Of a DNA stretch of 44,713 nucleotides, positions 16,435-26,665 are shown one piece after another. How positions within the stretch are numbered: position 1 is the first letter of the stretch; every line of letters begins with the position of its first letter. The notes beneath the pieces were generated by a model. That model worked only from the letters and a program-made list of their open reading frames with translations. It had not been told where the DNA came from and did no database searches. The DNA lies in NCBI GenBank assembly GCA_937918955.1, contig CAKZRZ010000036.1, positions 1 to 44,713 on the forward strand. Direction: 5' to 3'. The position numbers were made by a program, and so were the translations under genes. The stretch comes from an uncultured Arenicella sp. (GTDB lineage: Bacteria; Pseudomonadota; Gammaproteobacteria; Arenicellales; Arenicellaceae).

Positions 16435-17511
16435 TCATAATAAGGCCACACTTTTAGCCTGCAAATAAACTTTCATGCCTGTTTCCAACTTCATTAACGA
16501 TGCTGATTTTTTAGTTAAACTCGCAAGCACCGGCACGTCATTGGCGTTTAACTTGAGGGTTACTTGAGATGGCCCAGCATGTTTAATTTCGGTAATCATG
16601 GCGGGGAAAATATTTAAGATGCTGGTATCGCGTTGTCGATCTAAAGTTAGGCTAACGTCTTTAGCAGACAGCATGACACGCACACTTTCGCCAAGCTCTA
16701 ACTCCTTACGCGCAACCGAAAAGCGCCCTACTCTCGACTCCAAATAAGTCAAGCCATACTCCTCATCATGCTCAGCAACAACAGCGTCAATGATTGATTC
16801 AGCATCGGATCCATGAGCAAGCGATAGATCAAGCTGCGTGAGTATTGACTGCACGTCACCGCTTGTTACTACCGAACCTCTTTCGAGTAAAACGAGATCG
16901 TCGGCTAAACGCGCAACTTCGCTTATCGAATGGCTTACATAGATAATTGGAATACTGAGCTGATTGCGAAGCCTTACAAGCATCTTCAAAATTTCTTTTT
17001 TGCTCGCCTCGTCAAGAGCTGATAAGGGCTCGTCCATCAACAAAACACGCGGCTTCGAACACAGCGCGCGGGCAATTGCCACGCGCTGCCTTTCACCACC
17101 AGAAAGCGTATCCACATCTCGCTCAACAAGTTTAGTTAGCTCGAGTGCCGCAATGGCTTGTTCTGGGCTAATGCCCTCTTGATCGGTGCTTGTGCGGTTT
17201 GCGCCATATTCAATATTTGCCATCACCGATAAGTGCTCAAACAAACTTGGCTCTTGGAATACGTAAGCCAACTTTCGCTTATGAGTTGGCAAAAAGACAG
17301 CCTTAGCTCGACCATTAGACTGCCAAGTCTCACCATTAAAACTGATTCCCGAACTTCGCTGATTATCTAGACCCGCGATGGTGCGCAATAGACTCGTTTT
17401 ACCACTGCCTGAAGGGCCAAATATTGCGGTCACTTTGTTAGCGCTTAGGCTCAAATCAATATCTAGGTTGAAGCCATTAGCCGATGCGCTAAGTTTGATG
17501 TCTAAGCTCAC
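16435..17511 (-). CDS. modC: Molybdate ABC transporter, ATP-binding protein
   Basis: A 358-residue ATPase that powers molybdate uptake with ModAB. I choose the GTG at 17511: it overlaps the modB stop in GTGA and has GAGGTGG 5-11 nt upstream, unlike the GTG at 17520. Walker A GPSGSGKT (32-39), signature LSGGE (136-140), Walker B VLLMDE (156-161) and the H-loop His194 are all present. The C-terminal part (about 285-355) is a TOBE/Mop molybdate-binding domain, which separates it from other ABC ATPases. Confidence 0.93.
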   Translation of the reverse strand: MSLDIKLSASANGFNLDIDLSLSANKVTAIFGPSGSGKTSLLRTIAGLDNQRSSGISFNGETWQSNGRAKAVFLPTHKRKLAYVFQEPSLFEHLSVMANIEYGANRTSTDQEGISPEQAIAALELTKLVERDVDTLSGGERQRVAIARALCSKPRVLLMDEPLSALDEASKKEILKMLVRLRNQLSIPIIYVSHSISEVARLADDLVLLERGSVVTSGDVQSILTQLDLSLAHGSDAESIIDAVVAEHDEEYGLTYLESRVGRFSVARKELELGESVRVMLSAKDVSLTLDRQRDTSILNIFPAMITEIKHAGPSQVTLKLNANDVPVLASLTKKSASLMKLETGMKVYLQAKSVALL

Positions 17512-18194
17512 TTTGACCACCTCAAAACACGCGCCTTAGGGTTAGCAGCATACACTATTATCAATAGAGCAAACGAGATAACTAATAAAGCAGAAGACAA
17601 CCAATGTGCGCTCGCAAGTTGCAAACTTTCAACATGCTGATATATAGCGATCGAAGCAACCTGGGTTTCGCCCGGGATGTTTCCGCCTATCATCAGCACT
17701 ACTCCGAATTCACCGAGCGTGTGTGCAAATCCAAGAATCATCGCCGACAAGAAGCCGGGTCGCGCTAAAGGCACAACAATCGAGCAAAAACGATCCATCG
17801 GCGAAGCGCCAAGGCTTGCCGCTACTTCTATTGGCCGAGTCCCAATTGCAACAAAAGCATTTTGCAGAGGCTGAATCACAAAAGGTAAAGAATATATCAC
17901 CGAGCCGAGCACCAAACCTGTAAACGAAAAGGCCAATGACTGACCAAAGACCGCTGCAAATGTTTGCCCTAGTAAGCTCGATGGGCTAAATGCCACCAAG
18001 AGATAGAAACCTAATACCGTTGGTGGTAAAACCAATGGCAGCGCCACCATGGCTTCGACCAAAAAACGAAATCGCCATTGTGAGTTGGCGAGCCACCAAG
18101 CCAGCGGCGTGCCCAACACCAACAAAACCAAGGTGCTAATACCGGCTAACTTCAATGTCAGAAAGAGTGCGACTAAATCGGCTTCAGAAAACAT
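17508..18194 (-). CDS. modB: Molybdate ABC transporter, permease
   Basis: A 228-residue inner-membrane permease with about five to six helices. The EAA loop that contacts ModC is visible as EVAASLGASPMDRFCSIVVPLARPG around residues 125-149 (start EVAASLGASP). ALPLVLPPTVLGFYLL and LGEFGVVLMIGGNIPGET are typical of ModB. Its ATG shares one base with the modA stop (TAATG), and GAGGG lies just upstream inside modA, so translation is coupled. Confidence 0.93.
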   Translation of the reverse strand: MFSEADLVALFLTLKLAGISTLVLLVLGTPLAWWLANSQWRFRFLVEAMVALPLVLPPTVLGFYLLVAFSPSSLLGQTFAAVFGQSLAFSFTGLVLGSVIYSLPFVIQPLQNAFVAIGTRPIEVAASLGASPMDRFCSIVVPLARPGFLSAMILGFAHTLGEFGVVLMIGGNIPGETQVASIAIYQHVESLQLASAHWLSSALLVISFALLIIVYAANPKARVLRWSK

Positions 18195-19015
18195 TAGCCG
18201 CCCTCAGATCTTCGATGGCGATCACTGGCACTGCGATACCCTCTCGATCGAATTAAACTCTGAGAGCTCTTGCTTAAAACAAAGTCACGCCATTGCCTTG
18301 CTGCCGGCGAATCGCTAACTATAATCAGTTGCTGATCAATCGGCGCATGTAAGTCTTCAGAAATTATTCGATACGATCCAAAGTCGAGATCTTTGACTTG
18401 TGCAAGCGCGAGCAGGCCCAGTTGTGCGCCGCCGCCATTAACAAATTGAAACGCTTGAGCAACACTCTCACCAAAAACCAGCTTAGGTTTTACGGCCAAT
18501 GCTTCGAGCACTTGCTCGGCCGCCAAACCATAGGGCGCAATCTTTGGGTTGGCGATGGAGACTATCTGTTCTTCTGATCTCGCAAAAATAGCGTTTAGAG
18601 CTTCGATTGAGACAGCTACTGAATAACTACTTGAAGCTTGAGAGCCACTTAAATCAGAGCTCGTTTCAAAAAAATCACTCTCGGCACTCCAAACAACCAA
18701 ACGCCCCTGTGCATAACTTTGTCTAGATCCTTTTAAGGCAAAACCGTTTTGCTCAAGCAATGTAGGCCTCTTGGCGTCAGCAGCCATAAAAACGTCAACG
18801 GCTAGGCCATATTGAATTTGCATGGTGTGCTTGCCACTGGAACCGACAAGCAAAGTAACCTTATGACCACTCTGCTGGGTAAATACTTCAACTAAAGCCT
18901 CAGCCGTGGTCGCGAAGTTGCTTGCCACCGCGACTTTTAAGTCAGCTGCTATTGCAGAGGAAGCGCCGAAAAGCGCAATGAACAAGATGCAATAAAACCG
19001 AAGCCATCGACCCAT
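18194..19015 (-). CDS. modA: Molybdate ABC transporter, periplasmic binding protein
   Basis: A 273-residue protein with a Sec signal peptide ending near AIA-AD (residue 23). The mature protein has the ModA features DLKVAVASNFA and LLVGSSGKHTMQIQYG, where the Ser residues bind the oxyanion, and VDVFMAADAKRP. It captures molybdate (possibly tungstate) for ModBC. Its start directly follows a 14-bp palindrome that covers the argB stop, and the nearest GAGG lies about 13 nt from the ATG, an unusually long spacing unless the palindrome folds. Confidence 0.93.
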   Translation of the reverse strand: MGRWLRFYCILFIALFGASSAIAADLKVAVASNFATTAEALVEVFTQQSGHKVTLLVGSSGKHTMQIQYGLAVDVFMAADAKRPTLLEQNGFALKGSRQSYAQGRLVVWSAESDFFETSSDLSGSQASSSYSVAVSIEALNAIFARSEEQIVSIANPKIAPYGLAAEQVLEALAVKPKLVFGESVAQAFQFVNGGGAQLGLLALAQVKDLDFGSYRIISEDLHAPIDQQLIIVSDSPAARQWRDFVLSKSSQSLIRSRGYRSASDRHRRSEGG

Positions 19016-19885
<870 letters not shown>

Positions 19886-20049
19886 TTATTAAATTAGAGT
19901 GTAAGTGGGGTTCTATAGCTCGAAGTATATCACCCTGAATAGCAAACGAGCAGCAATTCACACTTCGCAGCATATTGACATTTAGCGTGCGAAAATCCGC
20001 CAATTAAGAGCAATGAAGCATTAAATTTCCATGTTATTCGCTTATTTGA

Positions 20050-20078
20050 TTAAGCAGCGAAGTTTATTGCTTTATAAT
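20050..20078 (+). promoter_or_regulatory. Candidate sigma-70 promoter of the tripartite efflux operon
   Basis: A perfect TATAAT at 20073-20078 is preceded, after 17 nt, by TTAAGC (20050-20055), a weak -35. Expected transcription start is near 20085, giving an untranslated leader of about 80 nt before the ATG at 20165. A weak -35 with perfect -10 is compatible with activator control; no regulator gene lies next to the operon. Confidence 0.5.
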
Positions 20079-20164
20079 TCGTGTAAATTGAATCCATTAT
20101 GGCATCTCGAGCATCTAAAGATAATTGATCAACTATAGAGGCAATTGCTTTTCTCGAGGATATA

Positions 20165-21778
20165 ATGACATCTACCAATACCAATAACTCACTTGCGACA
20201 CTTGGCAACACTATGATTGACAGTGCTATGGACAGAACTAAGAGCAACAATATGAGTAGCGATGCAGCGTTTCCACTCAAGCAAAGCCTTCAAGCCGCAA
20301 GCTTGGCGGCGGTGCTAGTGTTATCTGGGTGTATGTCTAAAGTCGGCAATTTGCCAGAAGAGGCTCAAGTAAAGATACCTGAAACGTGGCAACCCGTTGA
20401 CACTGCGGTTAGCCCCTCGTCAGAAGAGTCGCAAAAGCAGCCTCCAAAGCCAGTTGTTGGCGGCTGGCTTAATAGTTTAAACGACGAGGCTCTTAATGCT
20501 CACGTCGAAAAAGCGCTGAAAAATAATCCTGATTTACTTGGATCAGCTGGACAACTCAAAAACGCTATTGAACAAGTCACTATAACCGGTTCGGGGCTTT
20601 GGCCACAGCTTCGCTTTAGTGTAGACGGCAGCACAAGAGAATCGAGTTCAGCTGCAGCAACTGGCGGTGCCGCTCAAGGCGACGCCGATAGCACTACAGA
20701 AATTCGCAGTATTGGCGGCACTCTAGGTGTTCAGTGGGAAATCGACATTTGGCGCAAACTAAGCCAACGCAAAAAAGCAGCCGCACTCGGAGCGCAAGCG
20801 CAAAGCGAACTGTATAAAGCAGCTGAATTGTCATTGGTAGCTAACGTTAGTCGAGCCTGGTACAACCTTGCCACTAATAAGTTACAACTTGACCTAGCGC
20901 AAAAACGTTTAGACAGTTTTCAAAATACCGCCAAGTTGATCGAAGAGAATTACGAACGCGGTCTTCGCTCTGCACTCGATGTATATTTGAGTCGCACCGA
21001 TGTGCAACTGCAAATTTCAGCATTGGCCGATTCGAAATTCAATTATGTGCAAGCTCTTAGAGCGTTGAAAACATTGCTTGGCGAATACCCAGATGCATCT
21101 ACGGAGCTGAACGTAAATTTACCTGAGCTCGCGTCATCAGTGCCAACGGGCTTGCCTGCAGACCTTTTAACTCGAAGACCTGACGTCAAAGCCAGCCAGC
21201 TTCAGTATCAAGCGCAAATTGCTAATGCGAAAGCTGCTCACCGAGACCGTTTTCCAAGCTTGAACTTCTCAGGTTCTATCGGCGAAAGCCGTGATACATT
21301 CAACAGTATCTTTGATAGCGATAACAGCATTCGTAATATTATCGGCTCGTTGACGCAACCGATCTTTGCTGCGGGAGCCTTAAAAGCGGAAGAACGCAGA
21401 GCCTACAACGACGCTGAAATTGCCTACGCTTCGTTACTCCAAACAACCTTAACGGCATTTGAAGAAGTTGAAAACTCGTTGACACGAGAGAATGTATTAT
21501 TCGAGCAACATCGGGCGATTAAAGAAGCTGTAAAGCTTGCGCAAGGTGGCTTGGATTTAGCGCTAGACCGCTATCAATCGGGCATTGAAAATTACACAAC
21601 TGTATTGCAGTCGCAGCGCAGTTTGTTCGACTCTTTGAGCAACGAACTTAACCTTCGCAATGCCTTACTGCAAAACCGTATTGGTATTCACTTGGCTCTT
21701 GGTGGCGACTTCGCTAGCGCAGAATCACGTGAAGCTGGAACTGTGCCAGCACCATCAATTGATAAACCAGACGATTAG
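20165..21778 (+). CDS. Outer-membrane efflux channel lipoprotein (NodT/OprM family)
   Basis: A 537-residue outer-membrane factor of a tripartite pump. VLVLSGC is a lipobox with Cys56; the ATG at 20165 has GAGGA about 6 nt upstream, but the ATG at 20252 would give a more usual 26-residue signal peptide and also has an AAGAG. Two OEP repeats follow (about 100-300 and 315-510), each with a long coiled-coil hairpin and the conserved LLTRRPDV segment between them. It forms the TolC-like duct for the adaptor and pumps encoded just downstream. First gene of the operon. Confidence 0.92.
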   Translation: MTSTNTNNSLATLGNTMIDSAMDRTKSNNMSSDAAFPLKQSLQAASLAAVLVLSGCMSKVGNLPEEAQVKIPETWQPVDTAVSPSSEESQKQPPKPVVGGWLNSLNDEALNAHVEKALKNNPDLLGSAGQLKNAIEQVTITGSGLWPQLRFSVDGSTRESSSAAATGGAAQGDADSTTEIRSIGGTLGVQWEIDIWRKLSQRKKAAALGAQAQSELYKAAELSLVANVSRAWYNLATNKLQLDLAQKRLDSFQNTAKLIEENYERGLRSALDVYLSRTDVQLQISALADSKFNYVQALRALKTLLGEYPDASTELNVNLPELASSVPTGLPADLLTRRPDVKASQLQYQAQIANAKAAHRDRFPSLNFSGSIGESRDTFNSIFDSDNSIRNIIGSLTQPIFAAGALKAEERRAYNDAEIAYASLLQTTLTAFEEVENSLTRENVLFEQHRAIKEAVKLAQGGLDLALDRYQSGIENYTTVLQSQRSLFDSLSNELNLRNALLQNRIGIHLALGGDFASAESREAGTVPAPSIDKPDD

Positions 21779-21816
21779 TACGATCTAACACCGAACAGCA
21801 GTGACTCCATAAAACT

Positions 21817-23355
21817 ATGAGTAGTAATGAAAATAACTCCGACTATGAGTTGAATCTTAACGACGGCGTCACTGAGCAAGAACGCGCTAGCTTTAGCGAA
21901 AGCACTAGCAATCTATTATATCGAGTTCCTCGAAAGTTGAGAATTGTGCTTAGCATTATCTTGCTTGCGGTGATCATTATTGGCTTACTCAATGCATTCA
22001 AGCCAGAGGCTCGTAAGCGCGCTATTCCTGAGACAGTAGTGCGTGTAGAGGTAATTACTGCCGAACCCAGCAGCTATCCAATTGTCGTTAACGCAAATGG
22101 TACGGTTGAAGCTGAAACTCGAGGCGACTTGGTTGCTCAAATTCGTGGTGAGATCGTTGCGGTATCAGACAACTTCAATACCGGTGGCAGCTTTAATAAA
22201 GGCGATGTGCTGATTCAGTTGGACCAGCGCGATTATCAGGCTGATCTAAGCCAAGCACTGGCAAGCTTATCCCAAGCCGATGCAGCCTATCGCCAAGAAC
22301 AAGCTACCGCGAAACAAGCAGAGCAAGATTGGAAGCGTCTCGGCAACACCGAGCCCGCACCTGATTTAGTATTGCGCAAGCCGCAGCTCACAGCGGCCAA
22401 AGCTCAATTTGATTCAGCTAAAGCGGCGGCCGACAGTGCGCGTTTAAATCTAGATCGCACAACCATCAAAGCACCGTACAACGGCCGCATTATCGAGCGC
22501 AAAGCCGTACTAGGACAATATGTTAGCGTTGGCACAGCCATTGCCGAAGTATTTGCAACCGATGGAGTGGAAGTACGCTTACCGATCAGCCAGGAAGAGT
22601 ATAGTCAGCTAGGATTAGATTCGTTTTCAAGCGAACCGGGTGCGGACAACCCATTTACCGTGTCAATTACATCTACGGTTGGCAATCAAGGATTTCAGTG
22701 GGATGCGAAAATTACCCGTACCGACAGCACGTTTGACATTAATACGCGGCAAATCGATGTAGTCGCCAAAGTCGCTGACCCGTTTGGTAAATTGAGCGGC
22801 CAGAGAGCTCTTAAAATAGGCCAGTTTGTTAGTGCCCGAATACAAGGGCGCACCGTCGATGATGTTTTTGTCATCCCAAATAAAAGTATTCGCGAAGGCA
22901 GTTATGTTTACACGGTACGTGATGGAAAACTTGCCAAACAAAGTATCAACATTGTGTGGCAAGACGATCAAAACGCCCTGCTTAGCCAAGGCTTAAGCAA
23001 TGGCGAGCTGGTAGTAACAACATCTTTGAACAGCACATTAGCAGGCGCAAGTGCAAAGTTTGATGAGGCAGTCTCAGAGAAGAGCTCTGCAGATACGAAT
23101 AAAGCAGTAGCCGATACTGAAGGCTCTTTAACCGCGCTTGAGCAAGATAAATCTGAGAATGCTGAATCAGCCTCGCCTGTTTCAAGCGAGAACCTTGATG
23201 ACTTAGAACAAGATGCTACGACGCTACCTGTAGCGCCTCAACAAACTGAGCTGGATAGCGTCATCGAAGCTGTTGAAGACGCCGCCGAAGACATCAAAGC
23301 AGATGCCAATCAAGCCGTTGAAACGGTAAGCGCCGACAACGGCCTGTCTCAGTAA
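21817..23355 (+). CDS. RND efflux periplasmic adaptor (AcrA/HlyD family) with acidic C-terminal tail
   Basis: A 512-residue membrane fusion protein. A 41-residue hydrophilic N-terminus precedes one membrane helix (about 42-60), so it is a bitopic anchor rather than a lipoprotein. The lipoyl-like halves are at about 95-140 and 205-235 (TIKAPYNGRI), with the coiled-coil hairpin between them, then beta-barrel and membrane-proximal domains to about 410. Residues 418-512 are an extra Glu/Asp/Ala/Ser-rich tail with roughly two dozen acidic residues against four lysines; common adaptors end near residue 400. It links the channel encoded upstream to the three RND pumps encoded downstream. Confidence 0.9.
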   Translation: MSSNENNSDYELNLNDGVTEQERASFSESTSNLLYRVPRKLRIVLSIILLAVIIIGLLNAFKPEARKRAIPETVVRVEVITAEPSSYPIVVNANGTVEAETRGDLVAQIRGEIVAVSDNFNTGGSFNKGDVLIQLDQRDYQADLSQALASLSQADAAYRQEQATAKQAEQDWKRLGNTEPAPDLVLRKPQLTAAKAQFDSAKAAADSARLNLDRTTIKAPYNGRIIERKAVLGQYVSVGTAIAEVFATDGVEVRLPISQEEYSQLGLDSFSSEPGADNPFTVSITSTVGNQGFQWDAKITRTDSTFDINTRQIDVVAKVADPFGKLSGQRALKIGQFVSARIQGRTVDDVFVIPNKSIREGSYVYTVRDGKLAKQSINIVWQDDQNALLSQGLSNGELVVTTSLNSTLAGASAKFDEAVSEKSSADTNKAVADTEGSLTALEQDKSENAESASPVSSENLDDLEQDATTLPVAPQQTELDSVIEAVEDAAEDIKADANQAVETVSADNGLSQ

Positions 23356-23432
23356 GAAAACGCATCGCCTAACAACTTAACAAGCGCTGCTTTGACAGCC
23401 AGATTACGCTGTGAATATGAGCACTAACACAA

Positions 23433-26400
23433 ATGATTGAATGGTTTGCTCGTAACCCAGTAGCCGCCAACCTCCTGATGATAACCATCGTTGTCGTCGG
23501 CTTATTCTCGGCATCGCGTTCTATTCCTTTAGAAGTTTTCCCCAGCTTCGAAGTCGAAGCCGTTAATGTATCGACCGCATATCGAGGTGCTACGCCACGA
23601 TCAATCGAAGACGGTGTTACCAAACGTATTGAAGAAGCGATTTACAATATCGAAGGTGTCGACGAGATCAATTCGAGATCGTCCGAAGGACTGTCAGTGG
23701 TGACCGCACAGGTCGCAGATGGTTATGAAAAGCGAGAAATACTCAACGACATTAAGCTAAAGGTAGACGCCTTAAGTACTTTACCTGGAACCGCTGAAAA
23801 GCCGGTTGTATCGCTTTCGACTATCAACCCAGGTGTGATTCAAGTAGCCGTAGTCGGTGAGGTAGACGAAAAAGTATTGCGCATCACGGCCGATCGCGTT
23901 CGCGATGACCTGCTAGCGAATAACAACCTCACCTTAGTTGAGTTGATAGGCGTGCCAAACTATGAAATCAGCGTCGAGGTTGCACCGCAAACACTCGACG
24001 ATTTCAACTTGTCATTGCAAGACGTCAGCGAAGCAATTCAACGAAGCTCGGTTGATATTTCAGCTGGCAACGTGAAAACACGCGACGGTGATATATTAGT
24101 TAGAGCTGACGGCCAAGCGTACCAACAACAAGACTTCGCTGCGATTCCGGTGATTACCGCTCTCGGCGGGGACCCCGTATTATTAGGCGAAATCGCCACA
24201 ATTAATAATGGATTTGAAGACCAACCATTAATTACCCGCTTTAACGGCAAGCCTGCCATATTGATTGATGTCGCCCGCACCGGTAAACAATCGTCTATTG
24301 AAATTGCGTCCACTGTTCGAGAATACATCGAAACCGAAAACCGCCAGCTTAACAATGGCGTTAGCCTTGATTTCTGGGATGACGACTCTAAAGTTCTTAA
24401 AGGCCGCTTAAACACATTGCTGAGCAGTGGCCTTTACGGCGGGCTATTGGTGTTGCTCATTTTATCTTTGTTTTTACGCCCGGCGATCGCGTTTTGGGTA
24501 TTCCTAGGCGTACCTGTCAGCTTTATGGGCGCCTTCATTTTCATGCCCTTGGTTGGCGGCACTTTCAACATGATATCGCTGTTCGCTTTCATAACGGTAC
24601 TCGGGATTGTCGTTGACGACGCCATTGTCACTGGTGAAAATATTTATTCGAAAATGCGTGATGGCATGGAGCCAATCAAGGCTTCAATCATAGGCACTAA
24701 GGAAATAGCGATTCCGGTTACCTTCGGCATTTTGACCACTGTCGTCGCATTTTTGCCGATGGGCGACCTCGGAGCCAACCGCACGGGTTTTCTTGCTGCG
24801 CAAATTCCAATGGTAGTTATTCCAGTATTGCTATTCTCGCTGATCGAATCAAAATTAGTACTGCCATCGCACCTTAGCCATATCAAACCGCGCAAAGAGG
24901 CCGCTAAATCTGCCTGGCTTTCGCGCATGCAAATGGCGGTGTCCCGTGGCTTCGAAGATTCGATAATACGTTTCTATAAACCTTTTTTAGCGCGATGTTT
25001 GTCCAATCGAGCCATTGCGATTGCAGCTTTATTGGCTACATCAGCCATAGTTGTTACTTGGGCGAGCACGGGCCATTTAAAGTTCACCTTCTTTCCAAGG
25101 GTCGAATCTGAGGAAATTCAGTTCACTCTGACCATGCCGGATACAACCGGTTTTGAAACCACCAGAGCGCATATCAAGATAATCTCGGACCATGTTCATA
25201 CTTTACAAGATAAGTACCGCGACCCTAAGACAGGAATATCGGTAATACGCCACACCTACAGTACAGTCGGCAGTAGTGGCTCAACGATAAAGCCCAGCGT
25301 GGGCGTAGTACGAGCCGAATTAATTGGGCCAGAAGAGCGACACATCGATATCAAAGCGTCTGAAATCGCTAGAGAAGTTCGGGCATTAGTTGGAGAGATA
25401 CCCGGTGCCGAACAGCTCAGTGTAAGAGCCGAGCTAGGGCGCGGAGGCGAACCAATTAATGTTGAGCTCAGTGGTGGCGACCCGCTAAAAATGCAGTTCA
25501 TCGCCGACAAAGTGCGAAAACAATTGCTCAGATATCCTGAAGTGTTCGATATTCAGGACAACTATTCAGGCGGTAAAGAAGAACTCAATATTGAACTCAA
25601 ACCACGCGCGCACGCGTTAGGCTTAAGTCTCGCAGACATCGCTAATCAAGTTCGCGGTTCGATTTTTGGCTTTGAGGCACAGCGCTTGCAACGAGGCCGA
25701 GAAGAAGTGCGCGTGATGGTACGCTTGCCAGAAGAGCATCGTTCGTCGATAGATGATCTTTCGCGGCTATCAATATTGGTTGGCCCTAGCAATGAGGCAA
25801 TTCCGCTGTCTGATCTTGCGGTGATAACCCCCGTACGTAGCCCAACTACACTCTATCGCTTGAACCGAAAAGGCATCTTAAACATTACCGCTGATGTTGA
25901 TAAAGAACTTGCCGATGTGCCTGCAATTTTGTCGGAGATACGTGCCTTTCTTAACCAAGAGACACAGTCTGATCCAAGCATCAGCTACACTTTCAAAGGT
26001 GAAGCTGAAGAGCAGTCTGAGAGCAATGAAGGTTTAAAGTCAGGAAGCTTACTAGTGTTGATAGCGATCTATGCACTACTGGCAATACCGTTTAAATCGT
26101 ACTTGCAGCCATTTATTGTGATGTCAGTTATACCATTTAGTTTAGTTGGCGCGGTACTTGGCCACATCATCACCGGCTACGACCTATCAGTTTTAAGTAT
26201 CGTCGGCATGATGGCTTTACTCGGAGTGGTAGTGAACGACAGTTTAGTTTTAGTCGATTACATCAACAAACAACGCGAAAAAGGTATTGAGGTCTATCAA
26301 GCGGTGCTCAATAGCGGGGCAGCGCGTTTTCGACCAGTGATGCTTACATCGATAACCACCTTTGCCGGCCTTACGCCACTGCTATTGGATAACAGCACAC

Positions 26401-26594
26401 AATCTCAGTTTTTAAAACAAATGGCCATCTCGCTCGGGTTTGGCATTGTCTTCGCCACCATCATCACCTTAATCATAGTGCCAATTAACTATTATCTTGG
26501 TTACCAGGTAAAACATGGTGTGATTCGCCTATGCAATACCGCATGGGCAAGTTGGTTAGAATTTTGGAATCGTGAAGATGTGCGACGGAGCTAG
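23433..26594 (+). CDS. RND efflux permease, first of three paralogues
   Basis: A 1053-residue HAE1-type inner-membrane pump with the usual twelve helices and two large periplasmic loops. N-terminus MIEWFARNPVAANLLM is typical of this subgroup. The TM4 pair Asp395-Asp396 (GIVVDDAIVTGENIY) is present. In TM10 the AcrB motif with Lys940 is replaced by VVNDSLVLVDY with Asn935-Asp936; the following RFRP Arg and LTS Thr are kept. It takes substrate from the periplasm or inner membrane using the proton gradient. Translation starts at the only suitable ATG, with a weak ribosome site. Substrate unknown. Confidence 0.92.
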   Translation: MIEWFARNPVAANLLMITIVVVGLFSASRSIPLEVFPSFEVEAVNVSTAYRGATPRSIEDGVTKRIEEAIYNIEGVDEINSRSSEGLSVVTAQVADGYEKREILNDIKLKVDALSTLPGTAEKPVVSLSTINPGVIQVAVVGEVDEKVLRITADRVRDDLLANNNLTLVELIGVPNYEISVEVAPQTLDDFNLSLQDVSEAIQRSSVDISAGNVKTRDGDILVRADGQAYQQQDFAAIPVITALGGDPVLLGEIATINNGFEDQPLITRFNGKPAILIDVARTGKQSSIEIASTVREYIETENRQLNNGVSLDFWDDDSKVLKGRLNTLLSSGLYGGLLVLLILSLFLRPAIAFWVFLGVPVSFMGAFIFMPLVGGTFNMISLFAFITVLGIVVDDAIVTGENIYSKMRDGMEPIKASIIGTKEIAIPVTFGILTTVVAFLPMGDLGANRTGFLAAQIPMVVIPVLLFSLIESKLVLPSHLSHIKPRKEAAKSAWLSRMQMAVSRGFEDSIIRFYKPFLARCLSNRAIAIAALLATSAIVVTWASTGHLKFTFFPRVESEEIQFTLTMPDTTGFETTRAHIKIISDHVHTLQDKYRDPKTGISVIRHTYSTVGSSGSTIKPSVGVVRAELIGPEERHIDIKASEIAREVRALVGEIPGAEQLSVRAELGRGGEPINVELSGGDPLKMQFIADKVRKQLLRYPEVFDIQDNYSGGKEELNIELKPRAHALGLSLADIANQVRGSIFGFEAQRLQRGREEVRVMVRLPEEHRSSIDDLSRLSILVGPSNEAIPLSDLAVITPVRSPTTLYRLNRKGILNITADVDKELADVPAILSEIRAFLNQETQSDPSISYTFKGEAEEQSESNEGLKSGSLLVLIAIYALLAIPFKSYLQPFIVMSVIPFSLVGAVLGHIITGYDLSVLSIVGMMALLGVVVNDSLVLVDYINKQREKGIEVYQAVLNSGAARFRPVMLTSITTFAGLTPLLLDNSTQSQFLKQMAISLGFGIVFATIITLIIVPINYYLGYQVKHGVIRLCNTAWASWLEFWNREDVRRS

Positions 26595-26665
26595 CTTAAA
26601 AATGCAATGCCCGCTCTCTATTTTCACGCAAGACTTTTGCGGTCTAAGATATTTAAGGTGCCTTC

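Noticed and set aside
20099-20128. Nine-codon frame MASRASKDN in the efflux-operon leader
   Set aside because: It has no ribosome binding site and no regulatory codon pattern.
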